Shown here: piece by piece, positions 25,991 through 36,550 of the stretch | Layout of the letters: each line of letters opens with the position of its first letter | Numbering within the stretch: the first letter of the stretch is position 1 | Origin: Diphasiastrum complanatum | Lineage: Eukaryota; Streptophyta; Lycopodiopsida; Lycopodiales; Lycopodiaceae | Length of the DNA: 64,000 nucleotides | Reading direction: 5' to 3' | Assembly (NCBI GenBank): GCA_029204225.1 | Contig: CM055106.1 | Span: forward strand, 42,238,368-42,302,367 | Program-made: the position numbers and the translations under genes | Notes under the pieces: generated by a model | The model's database searches: none | What the model was told of the DNA's origin: nothing | The model's input: only the letters and a program-made list of their open reading frames with translations

Positions 25991-27390
25991 TTTTTCGATT
26001 TGTATCATTCTTATTTGGAATTTTCACATGTGGAAATCATCTCTGTTGAACTTGTTGATTAGTCGGATCTCTGAGGTTGAACCTTCCATGCTTAAAGAAT
26101 GATCTAAGAAATAGCAATAATCATGAGTCAGACAATAAATTCGAACCTGCTCCACTCTTGTTGGGAGAAGCTATGACATAGTTCTACGTAGTTTGATGAA
26201 CTCAACCTATCATTAGTTTCTAACATGATCCCACCATTGGAAGCCATGAATATAATGATTCTTCAACTTCTAGGCTCTGTCCTAATTCACCTAGCACTCA
26301 TTCTCCTCTCAACAAATGATGAAAAAGGAGATCTCAGAAGATCTAGGACCCTAAAACACTTCTATCTTGAACCTGGCTAGTTTCCAAGCATAGAAAGGAA
26401 GATTGAAACACATGCAACACTGTGCACACACTAAGAATGGACTACAAACTCAAACCAACTTGAACACACTCTTGCTTAAGGTCTCAAACTTTCTAGCAAG
26501 TGACCAAATCAAGTTCTGGTGTGAAGAGTTACTTGCATTCCTAGAAAATGCACAAGACTAGGTTGCCAAGAATACCTAGAATTGAACAAACTTGATCAAC
26601 ATATGCAACACACTAAGATATTGATTCAACTTGTAAAACCACATGTAAACCACACTTCTAGAAGTTTATAAACTCCAACAAATGATAAATACAAGCTTTA
26701 GAGGTGAATGAAAGAGCACACTTAGTGAATCACAAGACTAGCTTCACTAGCTTGTCAAATCTTGGTTTTTAGATGTAGATCTGAGATCACTTCACACGAG
26801 AATGTTCCTCAACCTGTTAAGAAAATGAAAACTCATTTGCATAGTGGTTAAAACCTGCCAGCAAATGCTCCAATCAAATTACATAAGGAGAGTTACTTAC
26901 ATGCTCAACAAAGTACACCAAAATTTATGTAAAAGATTGTTGACAATCTGTTCACCCAAAAGGGGATCTTTCATCCAAGTGGGAGCTTTGCTCAGCCTTT
27001 TGGAGAAATACAAAATCACTCAAAGAGTATTTGTCATTCACTTAAGGAGAAGGATCATCCACTTAAGGAGAGTGTTCACCGCAAAGGAGAGTCTTCATCC
27101 ACAGAAGTGGAGATTGTCAACAATACATTGAACAGAACATTGTTAGTATTGAATATGCACAAGCTTCACAATCAACAAATGATTAGGTGTTATGATCTGA
27201 TCCAAAATAGTTTCTTCTCATCCTCTGATCTTCAATAGACCTGAAATATGCTTTTGATCCACAATTCCAGCTCAACAAATCAAGGTTAGTAAGATTTGAT
27301 TAACAATGCAATGCATAATCATGCTAGAACTTGATCAAACATCCAAATATTACCATAGATGGAAATCTTACTAAAAATCGTAGCCAACTA
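25991..27390. other. Probable non-coding leader and unassigned DNA
   Basis: No domain is visible. The part nearest 27390 would be leader of a minus-strand LTR element, given the primer site there. Phrases such as CACTTAAGGAGA recur near 27040-27065. Confidence 0.4.
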
Positions 27391-27402
27391 GCTCTGATAC
27401 CA
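27391..27402 (-). promoter_or_regulatory. Primer-binding site, minus-strand LTR element
   Basis: GCTCTGATACCA is the complement of TGGTATCAGAGC and abuts the LTR that begins at 27403. The internal part of the element would run leftward. Confidence 0.9.
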
Positions 27403-28055
27403 TGTGAAAAAAGTGGATCTTGAATGGATCCAAGCTCCCAAAATACTTGGCTAAGATCTTTGCACAACAAGCTACAAAAGCTAGAAATGGCAAAACATCC
27501 TAATGCTACCTTTGATACACATGAACTTGACAAAGCATTCAAGAGACAAAAGAAGCTAATAAAAGGTACTGATGGCAGCAAGAAACAACAACATACCATC
27601 CCTCCAACAACAGCCTACCACTTTTGGAAACCTCTTAAGATCATACACAAAAGCTTGAAGACAATACACAAAGCCATGCTCTCAATGGAGGAAGAAACTG
27701 TGACAATGATCTATTGATCTCTCTCAACAATACAATAAGTTTCTCCAACCTGTTCTCCATGAATTTCAGCCTAATATAGGTGAGAGAGATGACTCTCTCT
27801 CCTCTCTAGAACTTCGGACCCAATTTTAGGACACCAGTAGTCTAAAATAGCCAATTTTGGCCTATATGTCCAAATAACATGATTTTGGTGTCATTTCGAA
27901 GGTCCTGAAGTTTTATACTTCTTCAATATGAAATATCTACTAAAATAAAAGTATCTAGGCGTCTGTCACACGTGCGAAAGGTTAGATCCAAAACTATGTA
28001 CAAAAATTGCCAATTTAGGCCTCAAACTAGCTAGGAAATGTTGACAATTTTCACA
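27403..28055 (-). repeat. Copia-type LTR (5' LTR of a minus-strand element)
   Basis: It runs from TGTGAAAA to TTTTCACA, about 653 bp, and is placed by the adjacent primer site. The terminal octamers match those of the young element at 5826, but the interior is not closely similar. No second LTR or coding region can be assigned with confidence. Confidence 0.7.
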
Positions 28056-28084
28056 CAAAGTCAAATTTCTTGATAGTCTCCTTT

Positions 28085-28500
28085 GGGATATGCGATGAAT
28101 CTGAATACTCGAAGCTTCTTCAATGAAGGCTTGGATCTTGTACAAACTTCATGTGGAGTTTGCCTAAGAGGGCCTTGGTCAAACATTTGTTCTGGATGTA
28201 AGCTGTAGTGGAGACAGCTTCAGCCCAGAAGCTCTTTGGCAAAGATGCATGTGCCAACATACATTTGGCTAACTCAACTAGGGTACGATTCTTCCTCCTC
28301 ACTAAGCCGTTTGACTGAGGCAAATAGGGAGTGATGTAAATTGTTGTTCAATGTCTGGCTCTGGCATTACTCCTTGAATTCGGTAGAGATGTACTCTCCA
28401 TTGTTGTCCGACCTCAAGGCTTTGATTTTCTTACCAATTTCTTTCTCTACAAACTGCTTGAAGATTTTGAAGCAATTGAAGCTTTTGTTTCTTCTTGATG
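28085..28500 (-). mobile_element. Ty1/copia integrase remnant
   Basis: The minus strand reads FKIFKQFVEKEIGKKIKALR, GEYISTEFKE, then GLVRRKNRTLVELAKCMLAH and LPKSFWAEAVSTTAYIQN. This is the copia integrase core. It ends about 30 bases from the LTR border at 28055, so that LTR element probably landed in or beside this older fossil. Confidence 0.9.
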
Positions 28501-29048
28501 AAATACACCATTAATAAAAAACCGGCGCAAAAACAAAATGAAAATACTTCTCTTCAAAAATTTGCAAAAGAAAATGGGGAAAAAAATCTAGATAAATAGC
28601 CTCAAAAAATAGAACATGCTCAGGCCCTGCCCTTAGGCAAGGGCCCTTCGAGGGTGAACTCCCTTAGATCTGGCCCTTCCTCTCAGATGAAAGATATATG
28701 ACAATTACAAAGTGAGTAGGACCTAGTCGTTCCCCCACATGAAAGAAATACGGCAATTACAAGGTGAATGTCAAGGAGCCCTTTCACCAAGAGCGGTAGC
28801 TCGAGGTGGTACCTCGAGGCATAAGGTCTACATCTTTCCTACCATGAAAACAAGTAAAAGTACTTGTCTATATTTTATGAGATTGTAATGTGAGGTGGCA
28901 ATTTACACAAGGTAGTTATTTGTGAAAATGTAATATGTAAGGAGTTAGTATCAGCTTTCCCCCACCCCCCCACCCCCCCTCCCCCCAAAAAAAAAAAAAA
29001 CTCTCATGATTTCACGCAATATAGAGCGTTTTATCTTGAGCTTAACGT
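28501..29048. other. Unassigned DNA ending in C and A homopolymers
   Basis: A GC-richer patch at about 28620-28860 holds short inverted repeats (GCCCTGCCC/GGCAAGGGC; GAGGTGGTACCTC) and a direct repeat (GAAAGATATATGACAATTAC versus GAAAGAAATACGGCAATTAC). Near 28960-29000 comes a C-rich run followed by 13 A. No gene is seen. Confidence 0.45.
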
Positions 29049-29271
29049 GTGCGAACGTCACTCCTAGATATCCCTTACTTCCTGATCCAGCAAAAACAAA
29101 AATCTATCACAATCCAAGAAGAGCGGGGGCCAGTGACAAGAGTTGCGGATGCCTTGGCTGCATCATGTATGTCGATCGGGGGGAGGGGCCACCCACCAGC
29201 TGCAGCAGTAACCCAATTTCTCTTTGATGCGTCTGAGTGCGTCAGATCCTTACAACTCCTTTTCCAGCTAG
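29049..29271 (+). pseudogene. Possible exon of a glycolipid-transfer (ACD11/GLTP-like) gene
   Basis: The frame has no ATG but clearly higher GC than its surroundings. It reads GPVTRVADALAAS (from 29121), then AAVTQF and DASECVRSLQLLF. This recalls the N-terminus of plant ACD11-like glycolipid transfer proteins (IADAF..LA, VTQF..AC..VSPLF), which move sphingolipid-type lipids between membranes. I find no further exon before the oxidase gene. It may be an isolated decayed exon or a chance likeness. Confidence 0.28.
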
Positions 29272-29851
29272 TTTCAACTTTTCATCGCTCTTTTGTTAAT
29301 ATTCATATTATTCTTCAGTGTTCAGAGTTTTTTATGTGTTTTTCTTATATGTACACTTGCTAAACCACAAAGTCTTCTTATAAGTAATGTCAGTGCCTGT
29401 GCTTGTTCTTCCTTTGGAGATGGCTCTCGGTTATTACAATCACTGTCTCGCTTCTGACTCTAATTTTCTGAATTAGGGAGTGCACAATGGAGACAGATGC
29501 CACACTATGCTCTGTTGAATATTCTGAAATTCCTTGATCAGTAGGACAATATAATCGTCACGTACATGTTATAAGCTATGGCATCTCCCCAGTTTCAACA
29601 AAAACTACCTACTTCAGAAGATACTGGAATAGATCAGGGCTCCTCCCGGGATTCTGATGTCCGATCGTACGGCCATTCCTGATTATGTAATGAAGTGCAG
29701 GCTGGATTTAGTACAGCGTTGTGTTTCTCTGTAGATTTCGTACCCATTTCAAGCACCTAATCATTGGCAAGTTGAAGCATACGAGGCGCAGATAACTTTA
29801 GACGTTTTGGGCATGAATGCGGCAGCAGAGCGCGTAGCAAACTCCAAATTT

Positions 29852-29858
29852 TATATAT
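29852..29858 (+). promoter_or_regulatory. Candidate TATA box of the oxidase gene
   Basis: TATATAT within TTTTATATATCTGG lies about 125 bases before the first in-frame ATG (29981). That spacing would leave a short 5' untranslated region of roughly 90-100 bases. Confidence 0.5.
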
Positions 29859-29980
29859 CTGGAGTGTAGATTTGCTAGTATGTAGCAAGGGTGTAACAAA
29901 CTGCACGATATGTACATTTAGAGGTTAGATTTTGCTTCTGGGTGGAAAAGAACGAACAAATATCTGGGTTTGTGTCGGAT

Positions 29981-31612
29981 ATGCGCCACAGAATGGGCAA
30001 CTCTATTCTAAAGCATCTGTTGCTGCACTTGGGGTTGGTGTTTGTAATAAGAAGAATCAGAGCTCAGCTGCCAGGATCCTGGGAATTGCTCCTTCCAAAC
30101 GCAGGCATAGCCTCCATGCACACTGCGGTCACATTCTATGGCACAGTCATCCTTCTAGATCGAACAGACATCGGAGCATCGAACATCAATCTGCCCAACG
30201 GCGCTTGCCGCAATGATCCTTCGGACCTGAGACTCCCTCATGACTGCACTGCTCATTCTGTGCTGTACGATCCAGCCACAAACTCCCTCCGCCCGCTTAC
30301 CATCCTCACAGACACATGGTGTTCAGCTGGATCCTTCCTTGCCAACGGAACACTGATGCAAACGGGAGGAGACTTCGATGGCAACAATAAGATTCGGTAC
30401 TTCTCGCCGTGCCCAGCAACAGGATCGTGCGATTGGGTGGAAGCTACCGATCAATTTTTGCAGAATGGACGATGGTACGCGAGCAACCAGCTTCTCCCGG
30501 ATGGGCGAGTGATCATCGTGGGTGGGCGTGAGGTCTTCAACGTGGAATATATCCCTGCTGCGCCAGGGGAAGGCACCTTTAGTCTTCCATTTCTGAGCCA
30601 AACCCACGATCAGGAGATCGATAACCTTTACCCATACGTGCATCTCATTCCAGATGGCAATCTCTACATTTTTGCAAACAGAGATTCAATCCTATACAAC
30701 TATAAGAGCAATCAAGTCATAAGAACGTATCCATCCATCCCTGGCGAGCCTCGCAACTATCCATCAGCTGGATCGTCCGTGATGATGCCGCTCTCAGGAA
30801 GCAATGGCTACTCTGTCGCGGAGGTGTTAATCTGCGGTGGATCGCAGTTCGGAGCTTTCCTCAATCCACCAGCACAACTGCCCGCATCTAACACCTGTGG
30901 GCGCATTACAGTCACTGATCCATCCGCTTCGTGGAGCATGGAGATCATGCCCTCGCCTCGCAACATGGGTGACATGATCCTTCTTCCTTCCAGAGACGTT
31001 CTGCTAATCAATGGGGCTCAGGCTGGATCGCAGGGGTTCGGCTTGGCTGAGCTTCCTTGCTTCAATCCGGTGCTCTACCAGCCCAGCGCTGGCGAAGGCC
31101 TCAGATTCATGGTGCTTACTCCCACAACCATAGCTCGGATGTATCACTCCACCGCAAATCTTCTCCCAGATGGACGGATTTTAGTAGCAGGCAGCAATCC
31201 ACACTACTATTACACCTTCACTGGAGACTTCCCCACAGAGCTGAGGCTAGAGGCATTTTCTCCAGAGTATCTCAGCCCCGGGCTGGCTTCTTTGAGGCCT
31301 ACGATCATCGGAGCGCCCACCTCTCTTTTCTATAATGTAGAATTCACCATCACCATCACCACGCCGAGTCCGATCACGGCTGCAATTGAGCTCAATCTCC
31401 TCAGCACCCCCTTCACCACCCATTCTTATTCACAAGGTCAGCGTCTTCTCCAGCTCACTGCATTGAATTCTGTACCGCTTGGGGACAACACTTACACCGT
31501 CAGTGGAATTGCTCCACCAAATAGTATCATCGCTCCATCTGCATACTACATGCTGTTTGCTGTCAATCAAGGGATTCCTAGTATCGCCGTTTGGGTGCAA
31601 ATCAGGGGCTGA
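29981..31612 (+). CDS. Glyoxal/galactose oxidase-family copper-radical oxidase
   Basis: A single-exon frame of 543 residues, full length for the plant family. Such enzymes oxidise aldehydes or galactose with O2, giving the acid or aldehyde and H2O2, usually in the wall or apoplast. The N-terminus MGNSILKHLLLHLGLVFV (second ATG, 29993) looks like a signal peptide, so either ATG may be used. The glyoxal-oxidase N-terminal domain covers roughly residues 25-270 and the DUF1929 domain about 435-540. Catalytic residues are all visible: Cys114 in TWCSAG and Tyr166 in GRWYASNQ (the Cys-Tyr cofactor pair), Tyr388-His389 in ARMYHST, and His481 in TTHSYSQG. The frame continues upstream without ATG. GC content is well above the surrounding repeats. 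The substrate cannot be told from sequence. Confidence 0.95.
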   Translation: MRHRMGNSILKHLLLHLGLVFVIRRIRAQLPGSWELLLPNAGIASMHTAVTFYGTVILLDRTDIGASNINLPNGACRNDPSDLRLPHDCTAHSVLYDPATNSLRPLTILTDTWCSAGSFLANGTLMQTGGDFDGNNKIRYFSPCPATGSCDWVEATDQFLQNGRWYASNQLLPDGRVIIVGGREVFNVEYIPAAPGEGTFSLPFLSQTHDQEIDNLYPYVHLIPDGNLYIFANRDSILYNYKSNQVIRTYPSIPGEPRNYPSAGSSVMMPLSGSNGYSVAEVLICGGSQFGAFLNPPAQLPASNTCGRITVTDPSASWSMEIMPSPRNMGDMILLPSRDVLLINGAQAGSQGFGLAELPCFNPVLYQPSAGEGLRFMVLTPTTIARMYHSTANLLPDGRILVAGSNPHYYYTFTGDFPTELRLEAFSPEYLSPGLASLRPTIIGAPTSLFYNVEFTITITTPSPITAAIELNLLSTPFTTHSYSQGQRLLQLTALNSVPLGDNTYTVSGIAPPNSIIAPSAYYMLFAVNQGIPSIAVWVQIRG

Positions 31613-31623
31613 TCAGTCCCTTG

Positions 31624-31790
31624 CCTGATACAGTTTTACTAATAAACTAATTTCTTCATTACAATCGCGGGTGGATCAGGGCATTCATAAATCTTCTGAT
31701 GCAATTGAGGAGCTGATAAGCGCATTTGATTATTAACCCAACAATTTAGTCAATTTACCTGATACTGTGCTATCAATAAAGCAATTTCTC
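31624..31790 (+). terminator. 3' region with a duplicated poly(A)-signal segment
   Basis: AATAAA occurs at 31641-31646 and again at 31775-31780. Each sits in a similar context (CCTGATACAGTTTTACTAAT versus CCTGATACTGTGCTATCAAT, then AATTTCTTC versus AATTTCTCT). The segment looks duplicated with a spacing of about 135 bases, so two alternative 3' ends are possible. Confidence 0.6.
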
Positions 31791-31799
31791 TATGTGGAA

Positions 31800-31896
31800 T
31801 CTTTTCACACGTGGCGAGTTGTTGTATTGTGCTTCAGTTGGGCTCGTGCACCCAATTGTTGATAATCCGAAGGTTGATAATACCAAGAAGCATTTG
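31800..31896. repeat. Dispersed repeat, copy B (relative at 1221)
   Basis: It aligns with 1221-1322 (CGTGG.GAGTTG, ATTGTGCTT, GCTCG, CACCCAA, AATAC.AAGAAGCAT). It lies about 190 bases after the oxidase stop codon, just beyond the second poly(A) signal. Confidence 0.55.
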
Positions 31897-32058
31897 CGGG
31901 TAAAAAAGGGCATTCATAGTGCTGCCACGATCAACACAGTTTAATCAGTGTGCCGCAGTGGAGGATAAGTCCTTGTATCATGTGTTCAAAAGAAGTTTTG
32001 CTGCTGAGCAAACTTTTCGTTTTAAGGTCAATAACAAATGTCTTGATATCTTAGTGGG

Positions 32059-32187
32059 GTGCAATGAAGAGAATTACTGATTTACCCAACTGATAAGCAG
32101 GAAATTCTTGCTTCATATCTTGGTTGGTGCAATAAACATAATTACTGACCCGACTGATTCCAGCTAATAAGCAGGAAATTCTTGCCG
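32059..32187. repeat. 68-bp tandem duplication
   Basis: GTGCAAT starts at 32059 and 32127. Both copies contain AATTACTGA and end in TAAGCAGGAAATTCTTGC. It is non-coding DNA downstream of the oxidase gene. Confidence 0.85.
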
Positions 32188-33918
32188 AAGCAGCTTTTCT
32201 CTTCATTAGGCAAACTGTGGATAATTACGGACAGTTTAGAATATGAGGAACTCATCCCAAATTTGTTGAAGCTCGCTCATCTTTTGAGGTTGTGTTGACT
32301 CAAATACATCTGTACCTTTGAGAGAAAGTTAGTCTTGTAGATAATAGTTTCTTTTTTGAAATAAGACATGATGAGCGAAATTGAGCTTGTCAGCCACTTG
32401 GCCTTCCTATGTGCAGTGTGATGTATGCTGTACACATTATACATAATAATGCTGCCTTTGCAACAAAACAAAGCACATCATGATAGATTGTACCGCCGCT
32501 ATAAAGTAAGGCTATCCGAGTAAAGACGAGAACAATCTCGGAGTTCTTACAACACAACGAGAAGGAAGCTACCAAAGCGGTATTTGACTAGCTGCTACTG
32601 GTTGTAAGCGTAAAACCTGTACTCCGGGGGTCAAGACTATGATCGAGAGCACGATAGCAAGGATAAGCACATACTTTTTTAGCAGTAGTATAAATGGTTT
32701 AGGATTAAGGCAGACATTGAGAGTTATCCACTTGAGAATATAAAACCAGCTAGAGCAGCAAATAATAACAACATTGCATACCAATCCTGTAAAATTGCAT
32801 ACTATCCAGAACAGGATCATCTCAGAATTTCCAACAACTGAGAAGGTTGCAGAAAATGTAGTGCAATTCTGACAATTTAAAAAAGCCAAGATAAAAAATT
32901 CACCTAGTTTCTTAAAAGATTGCATAAATTTTCTTAGCACAAAATTATACACATTAAAAACTAGAACATGACATTTTGAGACTGTGGAATGATGTGTTGC
33001 AAAAGCATAAAGTAATTGAGTGTATGACATGTTCAAATGCACTACTTTCGAGACATATTTTGGAGTATATTCAATTAAAGATCTACTGGAATATCTAAAG
33101 TTTAACAAAACCAATCATATTCAACATAGTTTACGTGAGAAAGCACAATAAATTTATGCATATGTCACAAAAATTTGAACATGACATGCATTTACAACAA
33201 CATTTAATTAAACAATATGTCCAACATGTTACAGTCATGAGATTATTAATATTTTATATTTCATTCATATAAAAAAAAAACAGATGCATACAATATTATT
33301 TTTTAGATTAGTCATTAGCACCAACGCCACTCATTGATTGTATGAGCTAAATCACTACATGAATCTACCAATGCCTTTCTAATACTTCTAGACCCTTGGG
33401 GTTTATCGTTCTTAAGGGCTGGGAAGTCATTGCCCAACCCCTGAATTTGGTCAGAATTATGGGGGGCTCTCAAAACACACCCATTCCTCACTTATGGGTG
33501 AGCTGAAAAAATTTAACCTACAAAGTACAAAAGATTCTGGTTTAGGATGCTCCCACATAAATACATTGAATTTTTGAGTCAAAAACCATGTTCCATAGGT
33601 CTTAAAATTTAAAAGTTCACCCATTCTCCACGTGAGGTGACTAGTTCTTTCATCATTAGTAGTAACTTTTTCTTTTGCTTTATTTTGGGTGAGCAGAGTA
33701 GATTTTGCCCTTGCCCCATCATCATACCTTCACATTGATTTTCAAAGAGAGACGTGGGTTTGGAATCTGGATGCCATAGTTATTGCCCTAAGTCGCTGCG
33801 TTGCTTGATTGTTTTTATAATCTTTAGTTTTGGGGGACTGCATGTACCAATGTCATTTTTAAGGGGATGTGCTATTCGATTGGTGGCAACCAATGATGTT
33901 GTTGGAAATTATGTACTA
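32188..33918. other. No supported gene
   Basis: AT-rich. A minus-strand frame at 32569-33114 is open for about 180 codons with hydrophobic stretches, but it has no ATG near its start and no recognisable motif. I do not call it a gene. Confidence 0.45.
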
Positions 33919-34052
33919 TGGAATGGGCTGAGCACAGGCCATTCTGCTCGGTAAAGATTTCTAGAAATTTTTTGGCGAGGCCTGGAGGAGCGGAGCCTAA
34001 AAGATTTTGGAAGACCGAACCAGGCAGAATGGCCTGTGCCTGGCGCATTCCA
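33919..34052. repeat. Small foldback with 34-bp inverted arms
   Basis: Arm 33919-33952 pairs with 34019-34052 at about 28 of 34 positions, including 16 perfect bases (GCACAGGCCATTCTGC). The 66-base loop has its own short inverted repeat (AGGCCT...AGCCT). It is GC-richer than its surroundings. It could be a MITE or a small-RNA hairpin, and lies 41 bases left of a copia insertion. Confidence 0.8.
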
Positions 34053-34093
34053 CTGCGTAATGGATACTTTGAAATTTTTAACATGCTCATTAT

Positions 34094-35405
34094 TGTTGGA
34101 GAAAGAGGGTGTGTGAGTGTGAGGAACGAAAATAGCTCAAAAAGAAAATGAACACAAAGAGAAGCGAACTCGAAACTCGAACGAGAAACGAACTCGAACG
34201 AAAAGTGTTTGTGCGCAATGGAATGAGGTATATCACTCTTTCCCTAAGCATGACTACGCCTATCAGAAACAAACAGAACGTTAGTGATAGAAATCACGGT
34301 CGATCTGATTACGTAGCCAAACATTAGCAAAACATCAGAAGAATAATTTGTCGCGAACAGCTAGACAAATTATTAGTCGCGAATGATTCGCGAAGAGCTA
34401 GATTGAGCTCGACAGATAATCAGTCGCGAATTAGTCGCAGAAGACAAGACTAAGATCTGATTACGTAGCCAAACATTAGCAAAACATCAGAAGAATAATT
34501 TGTCGCGAACAGCTAGACAAATTATTAGTCGCGAATGATTCGCGAAGAGCTAGATTGAGCTCGACAGATAATCAGTCGCGAATTAGTCGCGGAAGAGAAG
34601 ACTAAATATTAGTCGTCAACAACTAGACTAATAATAAATCGCCAAGAATAGATTACTAGATTGAGCAACAAGAGAGTCAGACATAATGAAGAAAAGCATA
34701 GCAATATCGACACAAATCTGAACGTAGAACAACAGAGTTGTAATCAGATTATGTATAACAAAAATATACATGTCAATAATGCTATGGAGCACAAGACAAT
34801 AGCGGACGAAACCGCATGCTGTACAAAGCTAATTCAATGAATGAACCTATTACTAATAATACAAAAGAATCAATGTGCAAGGCATCTACTTCGTCTATCT
34901 ATGATAAGCTTTTGATGCTATTATTTTACACACACACTGAATATGCAAGTGGTATTCAATATATACATATTTTACAGGTGTGCAGATGAAGAAAGTACAA
35001 AGTGGATGTGCTGTTTGTAGGAGATCGTGGGTGGCTGCTGTCATTGTCAAATCTGTTAGCACAGTTGCATGGGATGAGCGTGAAAAGGCCGCGACGTCAG
35101 CCTTTGATGAAATGAACGTTCGTGAAGATGTGAAAAATGTGTCACTCTGACGAAATGCCTTAGGATTTGATTTACAGGGTGCCTTCGCTTTTCCTAGGGC
35201 ACCTTTGGCATTTTGTAAGGCAGTGTCGTCTTTTTCACCTGTCACAAATCACGTGTAAAAACATAGTGTCGTGTTTTTCACCTTTCTTTTCCTGTGAGAA
35301 TTTACTTGTATTTATGCAGACTGTGCGACAACATGAGTAAAAATGCAGCATGAATGGAGGCAGATTAAAATAGGATTTAGGAGAGTAGAGGAGATAAATC
35401 CAATA
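34094..35405 (-). repeat. 3' LTR of the older copia element
   Basis: 1312 bp. Its two ends align with the short LTR at 38754-39116. About 950 bp in the middle has no counterpart there and includes an exact-looking 152-bp tandem duplication at 34302-34605 rich in TCGCGAA motifs. Confidence 0.9.
34302..34605. repeat. 152-bp tandem duplication inside the LTR
   Basis: GATCTGATTACGTAGCC starts at 34302 and 34454. The two units are nearly identical and carry repeated TAGTCGCGAAT/ATTCGCGAAG palindromic motifs. Confidence 0.92.
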
Positions 35406-36230
35406 CCCCACCTTAATCTGGATCCGTGAATGCCTTGATCTTCAGACTAAGCAGTGCACAAAATCTTTTGTGTGCATTAACACTGTTGATGCCTTCGTGA
35501 ATATATCTGCAATCATATCCTACGTTCTGCAGTACGTTAAGCTCACCTCCTTGTTGAGAACCTTGACCCTGATGTAGTGATATCTGATTTCAATGTGCTT
35601 ACTCCTAGAGTGAAATCTAGGGTTGGCTGATAAGGCAATAGCACTCTGATTATCACAGAATAAAATAGTAGGGCTGTACTAATACAGATTTACGTCTGAC
35701 AATAAATTTCTCAACCAAAACGCTTCCTTAATAGATTGAGAAGCAACAATGTATTCTGCTTCTGTAGAAGAAAGTGCAGTAGAGTTTTGCTTATGACTGT
35801 TCCATGAGATAGGACCGTCGTTGAAGTAGAATGTAAATCCAGATGTGGACTTATGATTGTCTACATCTCCTCCCTAGCTTGCATTAGAATATCCACTGAG
35901 CTGATGAAGATTGTCATTGGTGAAATCTCCATAGCAGATGCACTTGTCCATGGTAGCTCAAATATACCTCATGACTCTTATGAGAGCCTTCCAATGGGTA
36001 ATGCCAAGGATAGCCATATATTGGCTGAGTGAGCTTACTGCAAAAGAGGTATTTGGTCTTGTACAGAACATTGCATACGTGAGAGATCCAATTATCGATC
36101 GATAAGGATACTCTCTCATCTGCTCCTCTTCCTGCTTGGTCTTGGGACATTGGTCCTTTGACAAATGCAGGCCTGGATCCATCGGTGAGTGAGCTAATTT
36201 ACAATTCATTAGATTGTATCTGTTAAGAAC
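35406..36230 (-). mobile_element. Reverse transcriptase tail and RNase H of the older copia element
   Basis: The minus strand shows NRYNLMNCKLAHSPMDPG, YRSIIGSLTYAM, then GPISWNSHKQNSTALS, STEAEYIVASQSIKEA and HIEIRYHYIRV, the copia order. A purine-rich AAGGTGGGG tract touches the 3' LTR. It is similar to the RNase H remnant at 4.85-5.29 kb. Confidence 0.92.
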
Positions 36231-36550
36231 ATTGTTGGATGTCGGATTCCGACGTCCCAAATAGTTGTCGAAATCTAACGTCTGTTAACAGAATGATAAA
36301 AGAAAGGTCTGACAAATGTCTATCCGACGCGTTTGGACGTCGGATTTCGACATCCCAAATTAGGTAAAAAAAAATAAAAAAATGCGTAAAAAACAGCGCG
36401 CGCATTTTTATCGGGCTGTTCTTGGAGTTGAGTTCTTGGAGAAGCGATGTTCGTGAATTGTTTTAAAACAATATTCTTGAGTTGCATTCAACATTTGGAT
36501 CAAACAACAAACTAAGCATGAGGTACTTTTCATTCTTAAATTACTTTTCA
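36231..36550 (+). mobile_element. CACTA element end fragment nested in the copia element
   Basis: It aligns with 57066-57385 (ACGTCGGATTTCGAC.TCCC, CGCGCATTTTTATCGGG, TTGCATTCAACATTTGGATC, AAGCATGAGGTACTTTTCAT). It holds the inner subterminal repeats and the sequence after them, in the same orientation as the 56.7 kb copy. The outer CACTA terminus is missing, cut at the junction with copia reverse transcriptase sequence. DNA from 36550 to 37130 continues without a clear match. Confidence 0.85.

Noticed and set aside
28955-29000. C-rich run followed by poly(A) as the end of a LINE or SINE
   Set aside because: No LINE reverse transcriptase or SINE promoter boxes were found upstream, and no target duplication is visible.
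29932-30216. Alternative frame overlapping the start of the oxidase gene
   Set aside because: It lacks the family motifs; the overlapping frame carries all catalytic residues.
30323-30643. Minus-strand frames antisense to the oxidase gene
   Set aside because: Mirror frames of a GC-richer real gene.
32569-33114. Minus-strand open frame of about 180 codons with hydrophobic stretches
   Set aside because: No ATG near the start, no recognisable motif, strongly AT-driven composition; hydrophobicity follows from T-rich codons.
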